From assembly GCF_002994745.2 (NCBI RefSeq), contig NW_020126842.1, positions 62,001 through 126,000 of the forward strand: a DNA stretch of 64,000 nt, given 5' to 3'. Made by a program: the position numbers and the translations under genes. How positions within the stretch are numbered: position 1 is the stretch's first letter; each line of letters opens with the position of its first letter. The notes beneath the pieces are model-generated. The model ran no database searches. It was not told the DNA's origin and saw only the letters and a list, made by a program, of their open reading frames with translations. This document shows positions 1 through 10,474 of this stretch, in pieces. The DNA is from Rosa chinensis. Its lineage: Eukaryota > Streptophyta > Magnoliopsida > Rosales > Rosaceae.

Positions 1-2032
1 GGAAACCCAATTCTACTCAGATAAGGAATCCTAGTATGACAAGGAGTCCCTGTTGGATAAGGATTACTCAAGAAGGTTCCGGAAGAGAGCAGAAAAGAAG
101 TTCGTATTCAACTAGGAAACCTACTTGCATATGGAGTTCTACTCATACTAGGAGACCTGTATAAGCTAGGAGAAGTCCATGGAACGTCCAAGAAGTGTCT
201 AGAAGTCTCAAGAAGATCATATGCCGTGCACATGGAAGAAGAAGCAACAAGAAATACGAATTACAAAGCAATATGGAATTTGGACTTCTTGTTGAGTTTG
301 GATTGGAATTGCCGTGAGATTCTTGAAGGTTCTAGGGAGTTCTTGACGTTTCTACTTCATAATAGGCGTGGAAGACATGTGAGAGGCATGTGATGTGAAG
401 GAAAACCGAATTGGACTCAACTTGTGCATTAAAAGTCAAATCCATTACAGATTCGGAAACCTGCCTGTGCAGATCAGTCAACTTCAACGGAGTGCAATAA
501 ATCTCTTAGAGCTCAGAAAATTATGATCTTTATATGGTTGGAAAGCTACGGATGTCTAGTTTCCAGAGATTTTTACAGCTCATCAATAGCTATTTTCTAG
601 AGGAAGTTATGGCCGTTTTAGTGGACTGAGGTCAATCCTGCCGGAAATCTGTTTTGAGCCAAAGAAGTCCTAAATCAACACGAACTAAGAGAAACCAAGT
701 AGAAACGAATTGGGAGTGCCTTGAGACGTTCTACTATATATACCTTGTGTATTAGACGTCCAGGGGTTACACTTTTCTCCACAATTTCGTATTCTCACTT
801 GTTTGCTCTCTAGTTTCAGGTTTTCACAATCTTCAAGGAGCAAAGCCGTGCCATCACCCTCCACCACCGTGATCTTCACTTGTTGCTGTGCTAAGGAGCT
901 GCTTTGGACCTTGGGACGTGATTAAGGGTTGTTCATATGCTCTACCATACATATAACTCACGGTTTTGTATAATTGTTAGATGGATTTTCTGCTTTGGAT
1001 TTTCTATGTGTAAACCGAATCTTTTGAGTATGCAAAACTGTTTTCGAATGCAATTTTGATGTTCTATTGAATGTTTGATGTGTTTATGTGTCCTTTGTCT
1101 TGATTGATTGCCGATGCATGGATTGATAATCTGATTTTTGCGCTTCATTACATGGAACGTTCTTGTGGTTCGAAACATGGGAAGACTTGCATGTAACTTG
1201 CTAGTAATTAGGTTTGATGCTTGGTGAAACCTAATTCGAATAAGTAGTAAAGGCTTGCTTTGAGTCGAAAATCAGATTATGCATGTGATGATGAGTATTG
1301 ACGCCCTTGGATTTGCATGTCTATTGATTCTTTCTTGAACTTAATGATTTGAAAACGGGATTTTTCATTATTGATATCGAACTTTTCAAAATAAAATTGA
1401 CTTGATTCTCAATTTGACTTAAGAAAGAAAGTTAAAAGGGGACAATGGTTGCTTGGATCTTTGTGTTCTTGGTTGATAGCTTTCCATGGTAATTAAAAAG
1501 ATTAAGGGATGCATGAAACATTGATTCTTGAATGGTTCTTGATAAGTTGTTCTTCGAAAATTCTTCTTTTCCCACCTTTGTATAGAAATGATTTTAATCT
1601 TTATTTTCTGGAAATTTTCTGTTTTTAATCTTCAAAACCCCCCTATCTTTTATGTTTTCTTGTTTGTGTAAATATATAAAATTAATTTTAGGATTTAGTA
1701 TGCATGTAAATTGTAAATAATATGTTAATAATCTGAAAATATAATTTAATTTCGTGAATAGTAATATGTGTTTGTGTTATACATGGATTTGTGTAGTTAG
1801 AGTTTAATTAGGATTTGTTGTTTGTATTTGTGTTGTATATGGATTTCTAATTTAATTCTAACTTAACTTGTATATGTTCTTATAATTTTCGTGTGAATTT
1901 GTATATTCTTTCTTTTAATTTGTTTCTCACATGTTAGCACCCTCAATCCCCGGCTTGAACGATCCCTGCTTATTCTATACTAACAACTACATTTTTCAGG
2001 GTTTAAATTGGCGATTGCTTTTGCACGTATCA
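1..2032 (+). mobile_element. Athila-type LTR, 3' portion (5' end outside window)
   Basis: The stretch ends with the block shared by every Athila LTR here: CCTCAATCCCCGG, then AACGATCCCTGC, then a terminal CGTATCA at 2026-2032. A TATA box at 735-742 and the AT-rich downstream part fit an LTR. There is no TGATAGGAGC start, so the LTR begins left of base 1. Directly after 2032 the sequence becomes chromovirus integrase rather than an Athila primer site. It is therefore a solo LTR or the 3' LTR of an element inserted into the Tekay pol gene. The target duplication cannot be checked because the left end is missing. No credible protein is encoded; the short frames are composition effects. Confidence 0.8.
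735..742 (+). promoter_or_regulatory. LTR TATA box
   Basis: TATATATA lies at a position comparable to TATA boxes in the other Athila LTRs of the window. It probably marks the U3/R promoter, with transcription starting roughly 30 bases downstream. The call rests only on motif and relative position. Confidence 0.5.
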
Positions 2033-3338
2033 TGTTCCGGATCGTGTTGACCTCAGGGGAGAGATTCTTCGTCAGGGACATCGATCGCGGTATACTGTGC
2101 ACCCTGGAAGCACTAAGATGTATCGGGATTTGCGAAGGCAATTCTGGTGGAATGGAATGAAAAAGGACGTGGCAGAGTACGTTTCTAAGTGTCTTACTTG
2201 CCAACGTGTGAAGGCTGAGCATCAGAGACCTGCAGGTATGTTGAAGCCATTACCTATTCCCGTATGGAAGTGGGAGCAGATCTCGATGGATTTTGTCACT
2301 GGACTGCCTAGGTCCCAACGAAGTCACGATGCAGTGTGGGTGATCGTGGATCGTTTGACGAAATCAGCGCACTTTCTTCCGGTGTCAATGACGTATTCGG
2401 TTGACACATTGTGCAAGCTTTACATCGAGGTGATCGTGAAACTTCATGGTGTGCCCGTGTCAATTGTTTCTGATCGTGATGCTCGGTTTACTTCAAAATT
2501 TTGGAGCGGTTTCCAAAAGGCCATGGGAACTGATTTAGATATGAGTACGGCATTTCACCCTCAGACTGATGGGCAGACTGAGCGAGTGAATCAGGTGTTG
2601 GAGGATATGTTGAGAGCCTGTGTGTTGGACTTCAAGGGAAGTTGGGAGGATCATCTGCCGTTGATTGAATTCTCCTACAACAACAGTTATCACTCCATTA
2701 TTGGCATGGCACCATATGAAGCCCTGTATGGTAGGCCATGTAGATCTCCGATCTGCTGGGCAGAGGCAGGAGATAAGGTGTTATTGGGTCCTGAGATTGT
2801 TCAGGAGACCACTGACAAGATTTCAATTATTAGGGACAGGATTCGAACAGCACAGAGTAGACAGAAGAGTTATGCAGATTTGAAAAGGAGACAAGTTGAG
2901 TTTAATAAGGGTGATCATGTGTTCTTGAAGGTCTCGCCCATGAAGGGTGTGGGGAGATTTGGCAAGAAAGGAAAGTTATCACCAAGGTTTGTCGGACCTT
3001 TTGAAATTCTGGAAAGGGTAGGAGAGTTGGCTTATAGGCTTGCCTTACCTCCTACTATGTCTGGTGTGCATAATGTTTTCCATGTGTCTATGTTGAGGAA
3101 GTATGTTCAGGATGAGTCACATGTGATTGATTATGGTACGATTGAAGTGCACGCGGATACGACCTTTGTTGTTGAACCTGTTAGAATTTTGGATAGGTCA
3201 ACAAAGCAACTTCGAAGGAAGGAAGTTGACTTGGTCAAGATATTGTGGAGTCACCATGACGAGGGTGATGCTTCTTGGGAATTGGAGTCGGATATGAGAG
3301 CGAAGTACCCACAGTTGTTTGTTGATGAGCAAGCGTGA
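2033..3338 (+). pseudogene. Tekay-type chromovirus pol fragment: integrase and chromodomain
   Basis: This is the C-terminal end of a Ty3/gypsy polyprotein, open from about 2034 to the stop at 3336-3338. Upstream of the first possible start the frame already reads as integrase, so the 5' truncation at 2032 is real and made by the Athila LTR. Visible parts: the integrase zinc finger (two His near GHRSRYTVH, then CLTC), catalytic Asp in SMDFVTG, Asp in [10 protein letters not shown], Glu in DGQTERVNQ, and a C-terminal chromodomain ending in HDEGDASWELESDM. Gag, protease, reverse transcriptase and RNase H are absent. Downstream are the polypurine tract and the element's 3' LTR. It is related to, but clearly different from, the pol of element E. 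Confidence 0.92.
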
Positions 3339-3355
3339 ATTTCGGGACGAAATTC

Positions 3356-3372
3356 CTTTAAGGAGGGTAGAC
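3356..3372 (+). other. polypurine tract of the truncated Tekay element
   Basis: The purine-rich AAGGAGGGTAGAC immediately precedes the LTR start TGTGATGACC at 3373. It follows the motif TTTCGGGACGAAATTCC, which has a close counterpart (TTTCGAGGACGAAATTTT) before the LTRs of element E. This is the plus-strand priming site. Confidence 0.8.
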
Positions 3373-5553
3373 TGTGATGACCTGGATTTTCATTATGTAA
3401 TTTTGGTAATTAATAATGGACTAGTTGTACGAATAATTGTTATTGTGCTTTATTCGTAGGTTTTATGTGGAGTGGAATGATTTTCGTACGTATAAATAAG
3501 TGAATTTCACAGTTTAGGGGTCGTGTGAAGTTTGACTTTTTATATGTTGGGATTCTCGGAAAACTTCCTTCACGAAAGTTGTAGAGCGCGTCGATACGAG
3601 TTCGTGGACATGCGGAACGCGTAAATCGGAGTTCGTATGAGGAAGTTATGGCCATGGAAAGAAGTTTCCATTTTGGTATTTAAAGGAAAAATTGGAAAAA
3701 TATTTCATTTTTCCTCATTTCCTTTTCCGGAAGCCACTCCCTCTCTCTCTCTTCTCTCTCGTCCGCTCCCTTAGTATCGAAGTTTTCCGCCTGACCCGAC
3801 CCGAACCCGGCCGATCCGACCCGACTTTTCCGGCCGACTGCGGCGGTCTCCGGCCGTGAAACTTGGACAGACAGGATCGCCTCCGCCTTCTGGTCGTCCC
3901 TCTGGTGTTCTCTTACGGCGATTCTCCATCTCGGTGGCAGTTCAAGGCGGTGCAGATCGAGGAATTCGGACCCGACCGGAAAACACAGTTCCGACGTCGG
4001 CGCGGCTTCGATTTTCTTGGGTTGAGTTCAGAACAAGCTCCCTGGTCGATCCTTGGTGTTTGTTTCGACCGGTTTACGTGAAAATTCGATCAACACCGAT
4101 TGGATTACTATTCACGGCTTGTGAGGTAGTTTTCGATCCCTTAAGCTTGTTTTATGACTTCGATCCAGTTATGAAAGTTCACAAGCATGCTTAGATGAAG
4201 CTTTTTGATGTTGGGAGTTTTGTGAAATAATGAGTTTTTGGCCGGCGGCGGTGCACCACCGTCTGTGGTGGCATTCCGGCGGTGTTCCGGCGGTGTTCCG
4301 GCCACTTAAGGAACTGTTTCTGGTATTATATGTCTTCTACTCGTCGATACGAGCGTTTCGATATATAATATGCAGATTTTGGAGTTCGTATGGATTTGTT
4401 ATGATTTTTGCCGTTTCATATCGGTGAATTTATTCGATCCGTGAAGATATGAGCGTCCGATCGACTTGTGGTTTGGTCACATCGATCGTGGACGTATTCC
4501 GAAGACTTTGGGAGGTCTCGGATGTGGTTTTGCCTCGATTGGCACCACTTTGGGGTTTTTAGTTCAAAAACAGGGGTTTCGAACTTAAAACAAATATGAA
4601 TCATTACTAAGTTGGAACCATATGTGATTAGGTACTTGACGAAGTATTCAGACGAGTGGTTGGTGATAGTTTTGGTTCGGTTATGTATTGAAGACGCAGC
4701 AGGAATTCGAGGTGAGTAAATCTCACAAGGACCTTTATGAACATAAGTACCATTATTGTTTTGGCGTTAATTATTTAACTGCAAACTATAGTTGGTATTA
4801 GTAGGCATTCCTGAGCGAATGACTACATATATATATTTAGATGAAATATATATATATCCTTGTGAATGATTGTGATGAATAATAATATGCATGATGGTGT
4901 TCATATTATTGTTGAATGCGACTTTTCAGGAAACGATATTATAGAAAAAGATGTTTTCTATTGTTTGAAAAGTATTGAGCTTGATGCTACATTTTGAGTC
5001 AAGCGTGACTCATTTTAGATGTATTGGTCTTCGTACCAAGGGTCACAGATGGTGAGCAAGGATTAGGAAAGCCGAAGCTAGGTGCTTGTAACGTTTTTAG
5101 GTCAGATGCGACTTACTTAACGTTGACCTTAAGACCAGATAGGGTCTAAGAAGATCTTACGTCACAGATGGTGATAGATCACAGATAGTAACAGGTTGCA
5201 GATGGTAACCTTGATGTTTGACTTCATGACTAGACGGAGTCTGAAGATCATGAGTCACAGATGGTGATCAATGGTTGAGCTGAGACCAGATGGGGTCTAA
5301 TGATTATAGGTCACAGATGGTGACAGGTTGCAGATGGCGACCTTGATGTTGATTTCCTGACTAGACGGAGTCTGAAATCATATGTCTCAGATGGTGACAG
5401 ATCACAGATGGTGATAGATCACAGATGGTGATAGATCACAGATGGTGATCAAGGCAGGAAATAGGTAATCACGTTCTGGTTAGGACGAGTGATTACAATT
5501 TCAATAGGGTTCTAGTTTATCTGCCATGATAGCTTATGGGAGTAACAGTCGAG
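3373..5553 (+). repeat. 3' LTR of Tekay-type element, right end missing
   Basis: The LTR begins TGTGATGACCTGG next to the polypurine tract. It holds a GC-rich stretch near 3780-3850 and, at 5024-5496, a run of short inverted repeats around CAGATGG. The sequence changes abruptly at 5553/5554 into reverse-oriented Athila LTR, with no CA-ending terminus, so the right end was lost. No open frame here resembles a known protein. The 112-residue frame at 3856-4194 lies wholly in LTR sequence and is not accepted as a gene. Confidence 0.85.
5024..5496 (+). repeat. array of short stem-loops with CAGATGG loop
   Basis: At least ten self-complementary units follow each other. Examples are GATCACAGATGGTGATC, GTCACAGATGGTGAC, GGTTGCAGATGGTAACC, GGTTGCAGATGGCGACC and AGACC-AGATG-GGGTCT. 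A second type is GACT-AGACGG-AGTC, once extended by GATTTC/GAAATC. The run ends with an 8-bp pair GTAATCAC/GTGATTAC. The loop is nearly constant while stems differ and stay paired. Function is unknown. The arrangement parallels the GGCAGTCCC array in the LTRs of element E. Confidence 0.7.
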
Positions 5554-6728
5554 TGGAATGGATGATGATGCTCACGGCCAAAGCTTGCTTCTTTCTTCCT
5601 TGCTTGAACACGCCAAAGGTTGCACTAGAGAATGGAGAGAGCTTCCGCGCGTAGAGAGAATTTTCTGAATTGTGTAGTGGTTAGATGATGCTTGAGACGT
5701 CTAGGGTGCTTCTATATATAGGGGACGTCAAGTCTTGGCCTCCAAGCCGTGAGTTTTCTGATTTTCTTCCAAAGAATTAAATTAATAATTCTACATAACT
5801 TCCACCAATGAGAAATTGCCACATAAGCCCTAGTGTGTCATCCAACCAATCATAAAACACCAAGAAGATACCCTAATATATTCTTGCCGAAATACCTTGA
5901 ATATTTTCTGATTTTCTTCTTGTATTTTCGTCCAAAATATACTTAGGGTTTCTAGGAATGCATCTAGACGCAATTTGGTGCTTTTCTTGATGTCCACACT
6001 TTTTCTTTCCATAAACTTCACCCTAGAAAATCTCTTGCGTAATCTTTGATTCTTCCCTTGATTTTTCACGCCACTTTTCTCTCCTCCCTTTGGTTTTCAC
6101 CGCAATGCAACCCTAGGGTTAGGGTTTTGCGTCACAAACCCTAATGTCATGGGCTTTGATGGGCCTTGATTCATTTTGCCGAAAATCCAAAGAGTTCTTG
6201 GGCCTCGTTGCTTCATCTTCAAGCCTTCTCATCTTCCAACGCAAAACACATTATTTTTCCATTTCTTTTTCATGGTTGCGTTGGAAACTTGCTAGGGAAG
6301 CTTTCCTCCATTTCGTAGGATTTCCTGGTTGGACTAGGAAAGCTTATTTCTTCATTTCTGCTCAAATGTGTGGGCCGTTTTCTCTCATATTCGTTCGTCT
6401 TGATGTTCGCAAGCTCCTCTTTCCATTCGTGCGTTCATTTCCACTTTTTAGCTCGGAGGTCCTGAAAATAGAAACTATACTTAAAATAGAAACTTTCTAA
6501 AAATGAAAATAGAAACTTACTAAAAATGAAAAATAGAAACTTTCCTAAACTGAAAATGGCAACTTGCCAGAAATGAGAAATGAAAACTACAAAAATGGAA
6601 ACTTTCTACAATAAGGAACTTTCCCAATCAAAGAATGGAAACTTTCCAAAACAAGGATTTATCAAGGAAATGGCGCAGAAAAATGTAGGGAAATGCAGTT
6701 AAAACGTCGCATTAAAATGCTCCTATCA
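5554..6728 (-). repeat. inverted Athila LTR fragment (first ~1.2 kb of an LTR)
   Basis: Read on the minus strand this begins TGATAGGAGCATTTTAATGC at 6728 and matches the 5' half of the element A LTR, including the GGAAAGTTTCC-type repeats and the region around GTGAGCATCATCATCC. The right end is a clean LTR terminus against forward LTR sequence. The left end, at 5553/5554, is a break inside the LTR. It is best read as an LTR or element inserted in reverse into element C's 5' LTR, followed by a deletion that removed its left part. Confidence 0.8.
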
Positions 6729-7185
6729 GAATGCATGTTTGATAGGATTGATCTAGGTGCTTTCACTTAGGTTAATTAGCATTGAAAGTAAAATATGGGA
6801 AATTGTTTGCTTAGAACGTTTCACATGATCAATTCCTCTTGCATGACTATGATGAACAATGATGAACTTGAATTAATTTTAATCATGAGTTTCGACTTTG
6901 ATCCTTGTTCCCACATCCCATTTGTGTTTTTATGTTTTTGCATTTTAATTGTTTTGTTTACTTAATTTATTTTAGAAAACCAAAAACAAAAATCCCCCCT
7001 TTTTCGTAAATATGTATATATTTTGTTATATATTTGTAAATATTATACTTTGTTTTAATTTTAATTGTTTAATTGTTTGACAATGACAGGTGTACCCTCA
7101 ATCCCCGGAATAGAACGATCCCTACTTACTTATACTACTAATGACATTTCAGGGTTAAATTGGTCGCTTCCCAAAAGCGACATCA
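6729..7185 (+). repeat. partial 5' LTR of element C (3' 457 bp)
   Basis: Forward LTR sequence resumes at GCATGTTTGATAGG and ends ...GCGACATCA at 7185, five bases before the primer site. It contains the conserved block CCTCAATCCCCGG (7095-7108) and a terminal hairpin GTCGCTT/AAGCGAC (7163-7181). The upstream 1.7 kb of this LTR is missing. Confidence 0.88.
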
Positions 7186-7190
7186 ATTTT

Positions 7191-7208
7191 TGGCGCCGTT
7201 GCCGGGGA
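7191..7208 (+). other. primer binding site, tRNA-Asp, element C
   Basis: TGGCGCCGTTGCCGGGGA is complementary to the 3' end of plant tRNA-Asp, the primer known for the Athila lineage. The site also lies in an 11-bp complementarity: CCGGGGATTGA (7202-7212) pairs with TCAATCCCCGG in the LTR (7098-7108). Confidence 0.92.
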
Positions 7209-7979
7209 TTGAAAAATCATTTGTCATATTGTGAATATGTGTTTTGTTTATATGTGTGTTCGAAAAAAAAAAAAAAAATTACTTGTTAATTATTGTGTAA
7301 TTGTCGAAAATTAGTAAATTAATTATTTAGGTTGTTATTTGTATTATTGAATACGAATTTTAATTGTAGGTTGTAAATTAAAGACGGAATAGGTGAAGTC
7401 GTGTTTATTAATATTGGCCTAAACCCCTTATTGGTACCTAGTCCAGGTCCCTTAAGGTTGAGGGCGGCCTTTATTAACATTCATTGAACTGTCTTCACAC
7501 TTAGGACCTTTTTCATCCAAGTAAGTATAGCCTATGTGGGATGGTGTCTAGGAAGGGGACAACGCTCATGACAGGTTCTTGAATCCAGAAGTGCATGCAA
7601 ATGGGCCTAAACCACAATGTGGGAGTAGCTCATGCCAAAATGGATTCTACCTCTTGTGGTCGCCCTCCCCTACCTGGCCATTTCAGTAAGGTTGCCCAAA
7701 GGATGTAGGAGGGACTTTGTGTCTAGACGACTATACTTGGGCCGCACGTCCTCTTGATTTACCGCTTGGAATTGAATTTGAAATCAATGATATATATAAC
7801 AAAAGAAAATATTGTGATTCACTAAGGTATATTGGATTCAACATAGTCCTGAAAAGGGTAGCTGTTTCAGTCCCATTGCACTTCGAGACTCCCTGTTCCC
7901 GTACCTAAGTGTTGAAAATAATTGTACAAAAAAAAGGAAAAGAACAGAAACTTTGTAAGTATTTTCGTAAAAAGCAGAA

Positions 7980-8011
<32 letters not shown>

Positions 8012-8908
8012 AAAAAAAAAAATTTGTGATGTTTGTTTGTTGTATTGTTTGAAAGTTTTTGTATAAAATGTGTCAAACCTTGTTTTACAAAGGAAATGTA
8101 AAGAATTAATTATAAATGTTGTTAAATTCTTGATTGTTATAAGTGTGTAAAATCGTATGAGTAGATAAGGGCCCTTTTGTTAATATTGGCCTTAACCCTT
8201 CATTAGTGCCTTTCTAAGGTCTTATGAGGTTGAGGGCGGCTTTTATTAGCAATTGGAGAACTGTCTAACACATGAGTCCTTTTCAAGCTGAGTAAGGGGC
8301 ATATAGGTGGTGTCTTAGGTTGAGACCCTGGGTGATGGGTTCAATTGGATCTCAGAGATACTATAGACCGTGCGTAAACCACAATGTGGGAGTAGCCGAT
8401 AGGGGCCTAAACCTCAATGAGGGAGTATCCTCCGTAGTGTCACCAAAATGAGTCCTCCCTCTCACTTACCTCTTAATCTGGCCATCTAGCCTTCTGAAAC
8501 AAAGGGAAGTGACTTATGTCTAGGCGACTATCCCTAGATCGTATCTCACCAATAGTAGTGGTTTCTATTGGGCTCGACTTACAACTTGTAATCAATTAAG
8601 ATATTAACTTTATTTGTAAAGATAATAAGATACTTGAACATAACCTCCACTTGTAAATTGTGTGTTTTGTACATTCTATACTTGTATAAATTTCTTACGT
8701 GGTTTATTTGTGAAAAGATTGTGGATAGTTTGTAATTTATACTTCTCTTTATACTTGTATAAATCATAAATAGTAAAGGCATGAATAGTAACTTGTGAAT
8801 AGTGACTCGTGAATAGTAAAGTTGATGTATAAATCACTAATTTGTAATTAACTTATTCTATACTTTACTAATTTCTTGAAATTTTAATGATGTTCAGGAT
8901 TCCTATGA
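7209..8908 (+). other. untranslated leader of element C
   Basis: This is 1.7 kb without a credible gene. It holds two diverged copies of one module, about 7385-7780 and 8155-8560. Each runs from a 'TTAATATTGGCC' block through 'GTTGAGGGCGGC' and 'CCACAATGTGGGAGTAGC' to a GTCTAGRCGACTA block. Between them is a segment (about 7819-7916) that also occurs in element A's leader and in element B's 3' region, followed by an A-rich tract. The conserved, non-coding character suggests RNA structure or packaging roles, but this is inference. Confidence 0.7.
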
Positions 8909-10474
8909 ATGACCGAGCCTTTTGGACCCTCCAAAATAAAGGAAATTGAAGCAAGGCTCGCTCGTTTGAAGGGTCCTTCACTCCTTGAGTTCACAAGTCC
9001 TTCTCCTTCAACATACAGAGAGTACACATTTAACGAGCAAGGGAAGAGGACCTACTTTTCTGAGGAGTCTACATCACCTACACCATCTCCATCTCCTCCT
9101 TCACGTTCACCTTCACCTGTGGTTTCGTCCAACTCTACACCACCACCTTCACCACCACCTGAAGAAGTCAAGGAAGAAAGAATGGCATCTATTAGGGAAC
9201 TCTCCACCGCAACTGTTGAAGGAGGACCCCCTACAGGCATAGTATACCCTGCCCCTGCAGCTGGAAGACAAGCAGAGTTTGAGCTTAAGAGTGGATTGTT
9301 GCACAAGCTCCCTATTTTTCATGGCCTTAATATGGAGGATGCTAACAAGCATATCAGAGAATTTCAGTCTGTTTGTACAAACATGCAACCACAAGGAGCT
9401 AATGAAAACATTCTGAAGATGAAGGCATTTCCATTCTCCTTAGCTGACAGAGCCAAAGATTGGCTATATGAGATTCCTGCTGGACGTATTACATCATGGG
9501 AAACAATGAGGAAGGCCTTCTTGGAAAAATACTTCCCAGCTTCAAAGGTCATCACACTCAGGAAGAAGCTCAGTGGAATTGAGCAAGCCCATGATGAGTC
9601 CTATTCTGCTTACTATGAGAGGTTCAACTCCCTACTTGCACAATGCCCTCAACATCAGATGAAGGATGAGACCCTACTTACATGCTTCTACGAAGGACTC
9701 TTACCCTTGGAAAGGCAAATGCTTGATGCTGCAGCTGGAGGAGCTTTTGTGGATAAGTCACCTGCGGTTGGGAAGGAACTTATAGCAAATCGTGCCCTAA
9801 ACTCCCAACAGTATGAGGGTGTGAGACAAACCACTCGTAGGGTAAATGAGGTGAGCACTAGTCCTGCCATTGCGGATCAATTGAGCAAACTCACCCTTCT
9901 TGTGAACAAGGTGGCGACTACTCAAGGCCATGGAGGACCCTCTGCTTGTGGGGTATGCTCTACCCAAGGACATCCTACTGATCAATGTCCTCAACTAAGT
10001 GAGAATGGTGGTTGGGAGTCTGTGAATGCCATAGGAGGCTATCAAGGGAACCAAGGGGGTCCCCAACGTCCAAGGTATGATCCATATTCGAATACCTATA
10101 ACCCTGGATGGAGGGACCACCCCAACTTCAAGTGGATCAACAATGAAAATGGTCAGAACCCTCTTTGTGGCAGTTTCCAACGTCCTCAAGGACCTCCTTA
10201 TCAAAGACCTTACATGCCTCCTCAACAAAACGTAGGGAATCCCTACTCTCACTATGATAAGACGATAGAGGCATTGACTAATTCCACTCAAGCTTTGACT
10301 AGTGCCACACAGACTTTGCTTCAAGGACAACAGACCCACACCAAGGACATTGCTGAGCTCAAGAAGCAAATGGGACAAGTGGTGGACTTCATGACCAAGT
10401 TTCATGAAACTGGTAAGCTTCCAAGCAACACAATTCCAAACCCAAATGGAGGCTTTGAAGGTCAAACCAACTGA
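8909..10474 (+). CDS. Athila Gag polyprotein, stand-alone (521 aa)
   Basis: Gag forms the virus-like particle that packages the element RNA. The start ATG follows TGATGTTCAGGATTCCT, a context shared with element A's gag. The N-terminal ~100 residues are Ser/Pro-rich, followed by a capsid-like helical region ('FHGLNMEDANKHIREFQSVC', 'AFPFSLADRAKDWLYE', 'FLEKYFP'). A zinc knuckle of form C-x2-C-x4-H-x4-C (CGVCSTQGHPTDQC) lies near residues 347-360, then a Gln/Pro-rich tail and a short helix ending KLPSNTIPNPN. The frame stops a few residues after the point where element A continues into protease, so pol is missing. The frame is intact and closely similar to A's gag, which suggests it was kept or lost pol recently. 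Confidence 0.93.
   Translation: MTEPFGPSKIKEIEARLARLKGPSLLEFTSPSPSTYREYTFNEQGKRTYFSEESTSPTPSPSPPSRSPSPVVSSNSTPPPSPPPEEVKEERMASIRELSTATVEGGPPTGIVYPAPAAGRQAEFELKSGLLHKLPIFHGLNMEDANKHIREFQSVCTNMQPQGANENILKMKAFPFSLADRAKDWLYEIPAGRITSWETMRKAFLEKYFPASKVITLRKKLSGIEQAHDESYSAYYERFNSLLAQCPQHQMKDETLLTCFYEGLLPLERQMLDAAAGGAFVDKSPAVGKELIANRALNSQQYEGVRQTTRRVNEVSTSPAIADQLSKLTLLVNKVATTQGHGGPSACGVCSTQGHPTDQCPQLSENGGWESVNAIGGYQGNQGGPQRPRYDPYSNTYNPGWRDHPNFKWINNENGQNPLCGSFQRPQGPPYQRPYMPPQQNVGNPYSHYDKTIEALTNSTQALTSATQTLLQGQQTHTKDIAELKKQMGQVVDFMTKFHETGKLPSNTIPNPNGGFEGQTN

Noticed and set aside
3856..4194. 112-residue frame in the Tekay LTR
   Set aside because: GC-rich LTR DNA often lacks stops. No recognisable domain, and the overlapping 72-residue frame is equally good.
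7191..7212. tRNA-like sequence (TGGCGCCGTTGCCGGGGATT)
   Set aside because: It is only the complement of the tRNA-Asp 3' end, that is, a primer binding site and not a tRNA gene. No cloverleaf is present.
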